NCBI GenBank assembly: GCA_902790595.1
Contig: CADASL010000002.1
Span: forward strand, 62,001 to 126,000
Length of the DNA: 64,000 nt
From: an uncultured Bacteroidales bacterium
GTDB lineage: Bacteria > Bacteroidota > Bacteroidia > Bacteroidales > SZUA-534
Reading direction: 5' to 3'
Shown here: positions 8,947-17,348 of the stretch, piece after piece
How positions within the stretch are numbered: position 1 is the first letter of the stretch
Layout: every line of letters begins with the position of its first letter
The notes under the pieces: generated by a model
Databases searched by the model: none
Told to the model about the DNA's origin: nothing
The model's input: the letters and a program-made list of their open reading frames with translations, nothing else
Position numbers and translations under genes: made by a program

Positions 8947-8954
8947 TATCTTTG
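8947..8954 (+). promoter_or_regulatory. -7 promoter element of the tandem GH43 gene
   Basis: TATCTTTG matches TAnnTTTG. It lies 22 bases before the ATG at 8976 and makes the in-frame TTG at 8952 an unlikely start. Confidence 0.65.
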
Positions 8955-8975
8955 GCAAACAGAAACTTAAAACAA

Positions 8976-11609
8976 ATGAGTATGAAACAACTATTTGCCA
9001 CCGCAACTCTTTTAGCGACAGCCATTTGTGCCACAGCACAGCAAAATCCGGTCATCAAAACCGTCTTCACGCCCGACCCCGCGCCCTACGTGCACGGCGA
9101 CACGGTCTATCTGTTTGTGGACCACGACGAAGACGACGCCACATACTTCAAAATGAAGGACTGGCTGCTGTTCAGCACCACCGATATGGTGAACTGGACC
9201 TATCTGGGCGCGCCTGTATCGACCGAGACGTTCAGTTGGGCGGCACAGGGCGACCGCGCGTGGGCTTCGCAGGCGGTTGAGCGCGGCGACAAATGGTACT
9301 GGTACGTCTGCTGCAACACCAACAAAGGCGAAGACGCTCTGGCGGTGGCTGTGGCCGACAATCCGCAAGGGCCATACACCGACGCCATCGGCAAACCGCT
9401 GGCCGTGGGCTGCTCGTTCATCGACCCATCGGTTTTTATTGACGACGACGGCGCTGCCTACCTGATTTGGGGCAACAAGGGCTGCTGGTATGGCCGACTG
9501 AACGACGATATGGTCTCATTTGCAGACGGTTACAAAGAGATTCCTGGTTTTACGGACCCTGCCTGCTTCGGTCCTGAATCGAAAAAAATGAACTGGTGCA
9601 AGGGCAAGGAAGAACTTATGACGGGCTACGAGGAAGGCCCGTGGCTTATGAAGCGCGGCGGAACCTACTACCTGTCGTACCCCGCTGGCGGCGTGCCCGA
9701 GCATATGGCCTACTCAACGGCAACTTCGATTGACGGGCCGTGGACCTACCGCGGACGCATTATGGACGAGGCCGAAAACAGTTTCACCATCCACGGCGGC
9801 AACATCGAGTTCAAGGGGCACAACTATATGTTCTACCACAACGGCGCTCTGCCTAACGGCGGCGGATTCAAGCGCTCAACTTGCGTTGAAGAGTTTGAGT
9901 TCGGGGCCGACGGGTCGATTCCGTTCATTCCGTTCACCAAGACGGGCGTGAAGGCGGTGGCGACGCTCAATCCGTATGCGGTGACGCAGGCCGAGACAAT
10001 GTCGGACTCGTGGGGCGTGAAGGTTGACCGACGGGCTGGACGGCGGCATTTTGTGACATCGGTGCACAATGGCGACTGGATTAAGTTGAGCAATGTTGAT
10101 TTTGGCGACCGTCAGCCGCAACTGGCTACGGTTGAGGTTCTTAACTGCCAAAATCCTGGCACAATCGAGTTTTATATCGACAATATTGGCAACCGCCCCA
10201 TTGCACAGGTGAAAGTGGGGCCCGAAAATGCTGTGTTTCACGGAAATATCACTGGCAAGGTGAGCGGCGTGCACGACCTTTATCTGCTCTTCCGCGGCGG
10301 CGACAAGGAACTGTTCGACCTTGACTGGTGGAAATTCAATGTCGATGTAAATCAACCGATTATACAGACCAAATACACTGCCGACCCCGCACCGTACGTT
10401 CACGGCGACACCATCTATCTTTACACAACTCACGACGAGGACACAGCCAACGGCTTCCAAATGTTTGATTGGCTGTTATATACATCGACCGATATGGTGA
10501 ACTGGACCGACCACGGTGCGGTGGCTTCGCTCGACGATTTCAAGTACTACGACGGCAAGAACGGCGCGTGGGCCGAGTGCGTGGTTGAGCGCAATGGCAA
10601 GTGGTTTATGTACTGCCCCATTCACGGTCACGGCATTGGCGTGCTGGTGGCCGATTCGCCCTTCGGGCCGTTCCGCGACCCGCTGGGGCAGCCGCTTGTA
10701 TGGCAAAAGGAACACTGGTACGATATTGACCCATCGGTATTTATCGACGACGACGGGCAGGCTTATATGTATTGGGGCAACCCAAATGTTTATTACGTGA
10801 AGTTGAACGAGGATATGATTTCGTACTCGGGCGAGATTGTGCAGTTGGATTATAAAATTCCTGATTATCAGGAAGGTCCGTGGTTCTACAAGCGCAACGG
10901 GCACTACTATCTGGCGTTTGCGTCGACGTGCTGCCCCGAAGGCATCGGCTATGCTATGAGCGACAGTCCGACAGGCCCGTGGCAGTACAAGGGGCACATT
11001 ATGAACCACACGCAGCGCACGCGCGGCAACCACCCTGGAATCATTGATTATAAGGGGAAATCGTTTGTTTTCGGTCTGAATTACGACCTTATGCACCTTG
11101 AGACATACAAGCACCACGAGCGCCGCTCGGTGTCGGCGGCCGAAATGCACTACAACACCGACGGCACAATTGCGGAAGTGCCTTATTTTCACGACGCTAC
11201 GCTTGAGCCGATTGACGCTTTCAATCCGTTCCGCAAGGTGCCTGCCGCCACAATGGCGTGGGGCTACGGACTGAAAACAACCATCAACGGCAAGGGCAAA
11301 ATCTGTCTCAACAACATCGACAACGGCGAGAGCCTGAAACTGCGCAACGTGGATTTTGGCGCTGGCGCGAAGTCGATAACCGTGAGCGCGTCGGCGGCTG
11401 GTGCGGCGCAGATTGAGGTCCGCATTGATTCGGCCGACGGCGAACTGCTTGGCACTGTGAACATTGCAAAGACAAAGGACTCGCAGACATTCAAACAGTT
11501 CAAGGCCGCGCTGAAACCCGTTTCGGGCCGCCACGACCTGTATTTCATCTTCAAAGGCGACGCGGGAAAGGATTTAATGGTGGTTGAGGATTGGGAAATG
11601 AGGAAATAG
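8976..11609 (+). CDS. Tandem two-module GH43 glycosidase, secreted
   Basis: 877 residues from ATG at 8976; a second ATG at 8982 is equally possible. A Sec signal ending in ATAQQ is followed by two full GH43 five-bladed propellers. Module 1 shows the catalytic set in TPDPAPYV (base), IDPSVFIDDDG (pKa modulator) and YEEGPWL (acid); module 2 repeats it as TADPAPYV, IDPSVFIDDDG and YQEGPWF. Each propeller is followed by a CBM6-like beta-sandwich (near residues 340-460 and 755-877). GH43 enzymes act on arabinofuranose or xylose linkages. Both active sites look intact, so this is a duplicated, probably bifunctional enzyme rather than one with a dead copy. The specificities of the two modules cannot be told apart here. 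Confidence 0.92.
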   Translation: MSMKQLFATATLLATAICATAQQNPVIKTVFTPDPAPYVHGDTVYLFVDHDEDDATYFKMKDWLLFSTTDMVNWTYLGAPVSTETFSWAAQGDRAWASQAVERGDKWYWYVCCNTNKGEDALAVAVADNPQGPYTDAIGKPLAVGCSFIDPSVFIDDDGAAYLIWGNKGCWYGRLNDDMVSFADGYKEIPGFTDPACFGPESKKMNWCKGKEELMTGYEEGPWLMKRGGTYYLSYPAGGVPEHMAYSTATSIDGPWTYRGRIMDEAENSFTIHGGNIEFKGHNYMFYHNGALPNGGGFKRSTCVEEFEFGADGSIPFIPFTKTGVKAVATLNPYAVTQAETMSDSWGVKVDRRAGRRHFVTSVHNGDWIKLSNVDFGDRQPQLATVEVLNCQNPGTIEFYIDNIGNRPIAQVKVGPENAVFHGNITGKVSGVHDLYLLFRGGDKELFDLDWWKFNVDVNQPIIQTKYTADPAPYVHGDTIYLYTTHDEDTANGFQMFDWLLYTSTDMVNWTDHGAVASLDDFKYYDGKNGAWAECVVERNGKWFMYCPIHGHGIGVLVADSPFGPFRDPLGQPLVWQKEHWYDIDPSVFIDDDGQAYMYWGNPNVYYVKLNEDMISYSGEIVQLDYKIPDYQEGPWFYKRNGHYYLAFASTCCPEGIGYAMSDSPTGPWQYKGHIMNHTQRTRGNHPGIIDYKGKSFVFGLNYDLMHLETYKHHERRSVSAAEMHYNTDGTIAEVPYFHDATLEPIDAFNPFRKVPAATMAWGYGLKTTINGKGKICLNNIDNGESLKLRNVDFGAGAKSITVSASAAGAAQIEVRIDSADGELLGTVNIAKTKDSQTFKQFKAALKPVSGRHDLYFIFKGDAGKDLMVVEDWEMRK

Positions 11610-11660
11610 CGCAGAGGGCGCAGGGAGAGACGGAGAGCACAGAGTTATTAAATTGGAAAG

Positions 11661-11690
11661 AGGGGCGCGATTGGTGCCCCTTTTTTTTTG
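11661..11690 (+). terminator. Intrinsic terminator after tandem GH43
   Basis: Stem AGGGGC / GCCCCT with a 9-base loop and a run of nine T. Just before it, 11611-11645 holds the purine-rich CGCAGAGGGCGCAGGGAGAG type of intergenic repeat often seen in Bacteroidales. Confidence 0.85.
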
Positions 11691-11799
11691 CGAATTGGGG
11701 AAATGATAATGCAATGCGTTGGCAACTTATTTTTTTCTTTCAAAATGCCCAAAATCAAACATCGAATAATTCGCAAAATCCACAATAAAAATTCGCAAA

Positions 11800-11831
11800 T
11801 TTGATAATTTGTAATAAAAACGCTAATTTTG
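11800..11831 (+). promoter_or_regulatory. Promoter of the higBA operon
   Basis: -33 TTTG (11800-11803), a 20-base spacer and -7 TAATTTTG (11824-11831). The higB ATG begins only five bases after the -7 element, so the message is probably leaderless. Confidence 0.75.
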
Positions 11832-11835
11832 CCAA

Positions 11836-12156
11836 ATGAATATCGAATTTGGAAATACGGCATTAGAAGAGTTATACACTACAGGCTCAACGCAAGACCA
11901 ACAATACAAGCGTCTGTCGAAAGACATTGTCAAGCGTTACATCAAAGTGGTTAACTTCATAAAGGCCGCGCGGCGGATTGAGGACTTGTTTTTAATCAAA
12001 TCGCTGCACTACGAGAAAAAGAAAGGCGACCTTAATGGTGTTGACGCTGTGTGGATTAACGAACAATACCGCCTGCTATTCACAAGTTCGCCTGACGCGG
12101 ACGGCATAATTGTAAACGCATTATTAATTGAAATTTCGAAACACTATGAAAAATAA
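11836..12156 (+). CDS. higB: HigB-type toxin (RelE/ParE superfamily)
   Basis: 106 residues, the usual HigB size. HigB toxins are ribosome-dependent mRNA endonucleases. Family features are the RRIEDLFLIKSLHYEKKKGD segment, with the SLHYEKL-like loop typical of this clade, and NEQYRLLF in the core sheet. The gene precedes its antitoxin, the inverted toxin-first order characteristic of HigBA, and overlaps it by 11 bases. The -7 promoter element is so close to the ATG that the transcript likely starts at or next to the start codon. Identification is strong by sequence pattern and context; activity is inferred. Confidence 0.9.
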   Translation: MNIEFGNTALEELYTTGSTQDQQYKRLSKDIVKRYIKVVNFIKAARRIEDLFLIKSLHYEKKKGDLNGVDAVWINEQYRLLFTSSPDADGIIVNALLIEISKHYEK

Positions 12157-12535
12157 AGAATTGACACCTTTTTTGGCAACGCATCCTGGCGAAATGATTA
12201 AGGATGAGTTGAAAGAACGCGGGATGACGCAGAAACAACTGGCTGCCGAAACGGGCATCAAGCCATCGGTTTTGAGCGAAACCATAAACGGCAAGCGCGG
12301 TGTGTCATTAAGCGTGGCAATGGCTTTGGAAAAGGCTCTCAACATTCCTGCCGACATCTGGATGAACCTTCAAACACAATACGACCTTGACACTGCGGCC
12401 ATTGCAGAACGCAACAGCCAACGCGAAACGGTTTCAATCACCATTCCTGTGCGCGACCGTGAACTGCTTCGCGACTTAAGCCACAAGTTTGGCTGGGCTT
12501 GTATTTTCAATAAACAAAACGTTGCGATGGTGTAA
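12146..12535 (+). CDS. higA: HigA-type antitoxin (XRE family)
   Basis: 129 residues from ATG at 12146, inside the end of higB; an alternative in-frame codon six residues upstream is less likely. It begins ELTPFLATHPGEMIKDEL, the hallmark opening of HigA antitoxins, followed by a helix-turn-helix (MTQKQLAAETGIKPSVLSE) and the family segment ALNIPADIWMNLQTQYDL. It should bind HigB and repress the operon promoter. The C-terminal extension of about 35 residues (SITIPVRDRELLRDL) is a helix that may shape toxin binding. Confidence 0.92.
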   Translation: MKNKELTPFLATHPGEMIKDELKERGMTQKQLAAETGIKPSVLSETINGKRGVSLSVAMALEKALNIPADIWMNLQTQYDLDTAAIAERNSQRETVSITIPVRDRELLRDLSHKFGWACIFNKQNVAMV

Positions 12536-12605
12536 AGCGGCGGCGGCCATTTTGGTTTTTATAAACAATCCGATTTGTCTTTTTCGTGCGTTTTGTAGTT
12601 ATCAT

Positions 12606-12613
12606 TAAATTTG
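12606..12613 (+). promoter_or_regulatory. -7 element of the exonuclease-LRR operon
   Basis: TAAATTTG matches TAnnTTTG, 26 bases before the ATG at 12639. No well-spaced -33 TTTG is visible. Confidence 0.5.
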
Positions 12614-12638
12614 TCTGAACTATAAAACGCTATCATAT

Positions 12639-13832
12639 ATGGGTTGTTCATCATTACATATTAAGACCGAATTGGAATGCCGTGTATTCCTTTTCGATGA
12701 AGAGAAAGGCATTGCCAAAACTGGTATATATTTCAACCTTGACGTGCGCAAAGGCGAGCAAGACTTGCTGTTTGTTAGCACCGAAGATGAGACTTTGCGT
12801 TGCAAAATGCTTTATAATGTGGAAGAAAATGATTGTGACTATCGTATTATTTTGGAAAAATCAGAATTCAAGCAAAGTTCACAAGATTTTGGAAAACAAA
12901 CCTTACCACCTTATTATCTCTTCTTCGACACAGAAACAACAGGCATACCAAGAAATTACAACGCACCTGCACGCGACACAAATAATTGGCCTAGGCTTGT
13001 GCAATTAGGTTGGATATTGACCGACATAAATGGCAACACTATGCACCAAGGAAACGAAATAGTGAGGCCTGATGGTTTTGTAATTCCAACAGATGCGACA
13101 AATGTACACGGAATCACTACAGAAAAGGCTATGCGTGTTGGAAAGTCATTACGAGAAGTAATAGATAATTTTTTGAATGACGTTAAACGAGCCCAATGTT
13201 TAGTCGGACATAACATTTCTTTCGACCAACACGTTGTAGGTGCTGAATTATATAGGCTTTGGTTACGAGATATTGTTAGCCATAAAAAAAGTATTTGTAC
13301 AATGCAGTCCACCGTTGATTATTGCAAGATACGAGGACACAATGGTTATAAGTATCCCAAATTGCAAGAATTGTACTATAAATTGTTCGGCAGTAATTTT
13401 GAAGATGAACACGATGCTATGGCTGATATTACCGCAACAAAGAAGTGTTTTTTTGAATTAAAACGATTAGATGAAATATATGTTGATACATCTAATTTCG
13501 ATTTCAAAAACGCAGAAATTGTTTGTTGTGTGAAACTTAACGATTTTGAGGAATCGGAATTTAAGTGTCGACAAAACGCAAATGGTGATTATTATTTACT
13601 GTGTTTGCCAAGTTTAACGGGGTTGGAGCATTCTTTGGTTGCTTATGCTACTGATGGTAGCGGGAGAAAACCTGATTTTCTCAATGATTCATTAATCATT
13701 TACCAAAATGGAGATGATTTTGCAGCGAAATATGGTAACAGTGAAGATGACGAAGAAAACGATGATGAAGATTATGAAGACTATGAAGATTTTGAGGATT
13801 TTGAAAAACATTTATGGTTTAACAAAAAATGA
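12639..13832 (+). CDS. DEDDh (DnaQ-like) 3'-5' exonuclease with N-terminal and acidic C-terminal extensions
   Basis: 397 residues. The first 90 residues form a small unassigned domain. The exonuclease fold starts with YYLFFDTETTGIP (Asp97 and Glu99, motif Exo I), then CLVGHNISFDQHVV (Exo II Asp) and DEHDAMADITATKKCF (Exo III His and Asp), so all DEDDh catalytic residues are present. A further 100-residue domain follows, and the protein ends in an Asp/Glu/Tyr-rich tail (DEENDDEDYEDYEDFEDF). Such nucleases trim DNA or RNA 3' ends. It overlaps the downstream LRR gene by four bases (ATGA), so the two are coupled. Position beside HigBA suggests an accessory or defence role, which is inference. Confidence 0.87.
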   Translation: MGCSSLHIKTELECRVFLFDEEKGIAKTGIYFNLDVRKGEQDLLFVSTEDETLRCKMLYNVEENDCDYRIILEKSEFKQSSQDFGKQTLPPYYLFFDTETTGIPRNYNAPARDTNNWPRLVQLGWILTDINGNTMHQGNEIVRPDGFVIPTDATNVHGITTEKAMRVGKSLREVIDNFLNDVKRAQCLVGHNISFDQHVVGAELYRLWLRDIVSHKKSICTMQSTVDYCKIRGHNGYKYPKLQELYYKLFGSNFEDEHDAMADITATKKCFFELKRLDEIYVDTSNFDFKNAEIVCCVKLNDFEESEFKCRQNANGDYYLLCLPSLTGLEHSLVAYATDGSGRKPDFLNDSLIIYQNGDDFAAKYGNSEDDEENDDEDYEDYEDFEDFEKHLWFNKK

Positions 13833-14794
13833 GCACCTTAACAACTAATAAAAATGAAGAAGAAAGCACTAACAGCGTAACAGACGAGTTAGGCGTTGTG
13901 TACAGTGCAGACGGCGAACAATTGCTTTTATGTAATTGCTGTGATATTGAATCGTATGAAATAAAAGATGGCACAAAAAGCATTCGTTCACTTGCATTTT
14001 ATAATTGCCAATATTTACAAAAAATCATAATCCCCGATTCGATTATAACAATTGGGGAAGGTGCCTTCAATAGTTGCAAATCTCTGCGAGAAATAACAAT
14101 TCCTAATACAATCAAAAGGGTTGAAATTGGAACTTTTTATGGTTGCAAATCTTTGGAGCGTATCGTCATTCCCAATTCGGTTAAAACGATAGGGGAAGGT
14201 GCTTTTCGTGAATGTGTATTTCTGCAAGAAGTCACAATCCCAAATTCAGTGACAGACATTGATGGTTGGGCTTTTAATAATTGTAAATCGTTGCAGAGGA
14301 TTACAATTCCCCATTCCGTAACAAACATTGGAAATGAAGCCTTTGCGTTTTGTTTGGCTTTGCAAGAAATAAACATTCCCAATTCAATATCAAGAATTGC
14401 AGACGGGGCTTTTGGGAGTTGCGAGTCATTGCAACAGATAACCATTCCTGATTCAATAACAGAAATTGGAGGTGAGGCTTTCTGCGATTGTAAATCTTTA
14501 CGAGATATAACAATTCCCAATAGTGTTACAAGTATTGAGAAGTGGGCTTTTTTGAATTGTGTGTCATTGCAACAAATCATCATTCCCGATTCCGTTACGT
14601 TTATTGGAGATATGGTTTTTGAAGGATGCAATTCATTGCAACAAATAACAATAGCAGATTCCGTAAACGAATTTGGCGAATATGTTTTTCGCGGATGCGA
14701 GTCTTTGCAAAAAATTATCATTCCCGAAGGCAGCGAAGAAAATTTCAAGGAAATGTTGCCTGAAGAATTGTGGGATAAACTGTGTTATGCATAG
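13829..14794 (+). CDS. BspA-like leucine-rich repeat (LRR_5) protein, cytoplasmic
   Basis: 321 residues made mostly of about eleven 23-residue repeats of the BspA/LRR_5 type, of the form ITIPNSVTxIGxxAFxxCxSLQ. No signal peptide or membrane segment is visible, unlike the cell-surface BspA proteins, so this copy should act inside the cell. A 45-residue N-terminal cap precedes the repeats. The start is fixed by the four-base overlap with the exonuclease gene. LRR solenoids bind other proteins; the obvious candidate partner is the exonuclease, or a foreign protein if the pair is a defence system. The repeats also give a 69-base periodicity in the DNA. Confidence 0.88.
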   Translation: MSTLTTNKNEEESTNSVTDELGVVYSADGEQLLLCNCCDIESYEIKDGTKSIRSLAFYNCQYLQKIIIPDSIITIGEGAFNSCKSLREITIPNTIKRVEIGTFYGCKSLERIVIPNSVKTIGEGAFRECVFLQEVTIPNSVTDIDGWAFNNCKSLQRITIPHSVTNIGNEAFAFCLALQEINIPNSISRIADGAFGSCESLQQITIPDSITEIGGEAFCDCKSLRDITIPNSVTSIEKWAFLNCVSLQQIIIPDSVTFIGDMVFEGCNSLQQITIADSVNEFGEYVFRGCESLQKIIIPEGSEENFKEMLPEELWDKLCYA

Positions 14795-14821
14795 AAACGA
14801 AATTAAACAACCATAATTCCA

Positions 14822-15388
14822 ATGCCATTACCTGTCCGTCATACGCCCCGCGCCAATTGGCACAAATACAATGGTGCGGAATATTTTGTCACCATTTGCA
14901 CGGGCGGGCGTGAACATTATTTCGGCGAGGTGCACGATGGCCAAACGCAATTGACGGCGGTGGGGGAATGTTTGCGCGCACAAATTGAAAATATTCAGAA
15001 TCATTATCCGTATGCCACAATCCCATTGTATGTTATTATGCCCAACCACACGCATTTGATTGTGGTGATCGACGGCGATAAAACATCGGACAATGTAGGG
15101 ACGCGATTTATCGCGTCCGTTGACAATATTGGTGCGGACGCGATGAATCGCGTCCCTACGGGCGGTGTTACAGGAAACAAAAATCCAATGTTGAATGAAA
15201 CATTGGGAACAATTATCCGTGGTTTAAAGGCGCGTGTAACAAAATACGCCCGCGAAAACGGAATCCCCTTTGCGTGGCAACCGCGCTACCACGACCGCAT
15301 TGTGCGTAACCAAAACGAAATGAACTGCATTGCCGAATACATTGAACACAATCCGTTGGTTTGGGAATCAGATTGTTATAACGAATAA
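14822..15388 (+). CDS. REP-associated tyrosine transposase (RAYT, Y1_Tnp/IS200-like)
   Basis: 188 residues. The HUH nuclease signature is PNHTHLIV near residue 77, and the C-terminal helix region WQPRYHDRIVRN...EYIEHNPLVW is typical of RAYTs; a catalytic Tyr is expected in this half. RAYTs are domesticated single-strand transposases that mobilise REP palindromes. Between the two halves, bases 15095-15159 form a two-hairpin REP structure that is translated in frame as about 22 residues of linker. No IS ends flank the gene. The reading frame is intact, so the protein is probably functional. Confidence 0.9.
   Translation: MPLPVRHTPRANWHKYNGAEYFVTICTGGREHYFGEVHDGQTQLTAVGECLRAQIENIQNHYPYATIPLYVIMPNHTHLIVVIDGDKTSDNVGTRFIASVDNIGADAMNRVPTGGVTGNKNPMLNETLGTIIRGLKARVTKYARENGIPFAWQPRYHDRIVRNQNEMNCIAEYIEHNPLVWESDCYNE
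15095..15159. repeat. REP/BIME-like palindrome inside the RAYT gene
   Basis: Outer arms GTAGGGACGCGAT (15095-15107) and its perfect complement (15147-15159). Two inner palindromes of the form GGACGCGAT-N2-ATCGCGTCC lie at 15099-15118 and 15136-15155, giving the paired inverted layout of a BIME. A related element is at 49422-49449. Confidence 0.88.
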
Positions 15389-15400
15389 AACATAAAGGAA

Positions 15401-16396
15401 ATGAACAAAAATCCATTAAAAATCAATCCGTTCTATTTTGCCGCTTTCGCGATATGCGCAGCCTTGGCGGTGTCGTGCACCAATGGCACAAGCCGTTCTT
15501 GCGAGCCGATTGCGGTTGTTGGCATTGCGCCGCAAGCGCCCGATTATGCCGATTCCACAATGTGGATTACCGTTGATGCCGACCCCGACAACACTGGAGC
15601 CGATGTTTTCTATGTGGTCTCAACTTGGGAGGAGGACTGGACCGACAGTCTCGGCCGCACCCGCCATTATGCCGACGTGTGGAATCCCGAACACCGCAAC
15701 CGAATGGCCATTGAAATCAACCGCGCGGCAGCCTATATGTCGCCCGGCAACCGTTTCTACGCGCCATTCTACCGCCACGCCACCATTGACGCCTTTCTCA
15801 CGCAAAATGACGACACCATAACTCGCCGCACACGCCTTGCTATGGCCGATGTCTGCACGGCTTTCGACCATTTTCAGCAACATCGCGACAAGCAACGGCC
15901 GCTGATAATTGCGGGATTCAGTCAGGGCGGATTGGCCGTGGTTGAACTGCTCAAGCACATCAGCGATGAGACATACTGCCAATTGGCTGCCGCCTACGTC
16001 CTGGGCTACAAGGTTACGCCGGCCGACACTGCTGCGTGCCACCACATCCGTCCCGCACAAGACGAGAGCGACACGGGAGTCACCATCTGCTACAACACGG
16101 TGAAAGATGTGAAATATGCCAATCCGGTGATTTCGGCATCCTGCATAGCCATCAACCCCGTCAACTGGCGCACCGACGCCACGCCCGCCACGCTTCACGA
16201 CACAATCACCGTCACGCTTTCGCCTGAATATCACGTGCTGGTGGTTGAGGGTTACAGCGGTGCGGAATATCCGGCTTACCGCGATTTTATCAACGTTGGC
16301 GACATTCACAGCTGCGAGCCGTGGCTTTACAGCGAGTGTCTGCAGCGCAATATCGCCGTCCGCGCACAGCAATGGAGAAACAATCTGAAACAATAG
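15401..16396 (+). CDS. DUF3089 family lipoprotein (alpha/beta-hydrolase)
   Basis: 331 residues. The signal peptide ends in LAVSCT, a lipobox. The opening after it, with APDYADSTMWI and DVFYVVSTW, and the serine elbow GFSQGG near residue 174 are characteristic of DUF3089, an alpha/beta-hydrolase family common in Bacteroidetes. A C-terminal DIHSCE segment probably supplies the His. The substrate is unknown; an ester or peptide hydrolase at the outer envelope is expected. It is followed four bases later by a transporter gene and appears to head a small operon of transporter and acetyltransferase. Confidence 0.82.
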   Translation: MNKNPLKINPFYFAAFAICAALAVSCTNGTSRSCEPIAVVGIAPQAPDYADSTMWITVDADPDNTGADVFYVVSTWEEDWTDSLGRTRHYADVWNPEHRNRMAIEINRAAAYMSPGNRFYAPFYRHATIDAFLTQNDDTITRRTRLAMADVCTAFDHFQQHRDKQRPLIIAGFSQGGLAVVELLKHISDETYCQLAAAYVLGYKVTPADTAACHHIRPAQDESDTGVTICYNTVKDVKYANPVISASCIAINPVNWRTDATPATLHDTITVTLSPEYHVLVVEGYSGAEYPAYRDFINVGDIHSCEPWLYSECLQRNIAVRAQQWRNNLKQ

Positions 16397-16400
16397 CCTT

Positions 16401-17345
16401 ATGCTACTGAAAATAAGCACATTCATAGCAAAATATATGGCCGTCTTGGTTTTGGCGGCAGCCGTTGTGGCACTGTTTGTCCCGGCTTCGTTCAACTGGG
16501 TGAAAACAAGTTCAATAAACTACCTTCTGGGCGTGGTGATGTTCGGAATGGGACTGTCGCTCAACCCCACCGACTTCAAAATTGTGTTCAGCCGCCCGAA
16601 AGATGTCGGCATTGGCTGTCTGGCGCAGTTCGGCATTATGCCGCTGCTTGCCCTTGCGATTGCGCGGATTTTCGGTTTGCCCGACGAGCTTGCCGTGGGT
16701 CTGGTGCTTGTGGGCTGCTGCCCTGGCGGCACGGCGTCGAACGTCATAACCTATCTTGCCAAAGGCGATTTGGCCCTGTCGGTTGGAATGACTTGCGTGT
16801 CAACCATTCTGGCGCCGTTCCTAACACCGCTGCTCACGTGGCTGCTGGTTGGAGCGAGCGTTGAAGTCGATGTGCTGAGTATGTTCTGGTCGATTGTCAA
16901 GGTGATAATTCTGCCGATAAGCATCGGTCTTGTCATAAAGCGTTTCTTCGCCGAGTTTACAAAGGCCGTAACCGCCTATCTGCCGGCCGTTTCGTCGATA
17001 GTAATTGTTCTGATAGTAGGCTCGGTGGTGGCTGCAAATTCCGCACAACTGATGAGCGTGGGGCTGACAATCATTTTTGCCGTTGCCCTGCATAATGTTT
17101 GCGGTTTTGCGCTTGGCTGGCTGCTTGCGCGAACACTCAAGATGACCACTCGGAAAAGTGCGGCAGTGTCGGTTGAAGTCGGAATGCAGAACTCGGGGCT
17201 GGCCTGCACGCTTGCGCAGACGCATTTCGCTACAATGCCGCTGGCTGCCGTGCCCGGTGCCGTGTTCAGCGTATGGCACAACATTGCCGGAGCGTTATGG
17301 GCGAAGGTGCTGTCGTCGAAGATTGAAAAAGATATAAATCAATAA
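16401..17345 (+). CDS. BASS family (bile acid:sodium symporter-like) transporter
   Basis: 314 residues with about nine or ten membrane segments. The family signatures are GVVMFGMGLSL in the first helices and GCCPGGTASNVITYLAKGD, the crossover and sodium-binding region, followed later by SVEVGMQNSGLACTLA. BASS transporters import organic anions with sodium; bacterial members carry bile acids, pantoate or other acids. The substrate here cannot be assigned. It starts four bases after the DUF3089 gene and ends three bases before the GNAT gene, so the three are likely co-transcribed. Confidence 0.92.
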   Translation: MLLKISTFIAKYMAVLVLAAAVVALFVPASFNWVKTSSINYLLGVVMFGMGLSLNPTDFKIVFSRPKDVGIGCLAQFGIMPLLALAIARIFGLPDELAVGLVLVGCCPGGTASNVITYLAKGDLALSVGMTCVSTILAPFLTPLLTWLLVGASVEVDVLSMFWSIVKVIILPISIGLVIKRFFAEFTKAVTAYLPAVSSIVIVLIVGSVVAANSAQLMSVGLTIIFAVALHNVCGFALGWLLARTLKMTTRKSAAVSVEVGMQNSGLACTLAQTHFATMPLAAVPGAVFSVWHNIAGALWAKVLSSKIEKDINQ

Positions 17346-17348
17346 AAT

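Noticed and set aside
14030..14740. Periodic 69-base DNA repeat considered as a satellite or CRISPR-like element
   Set aside because: It is the coding signature of the 23-residue LRR_5 repeats and lies in one intact reading frame.
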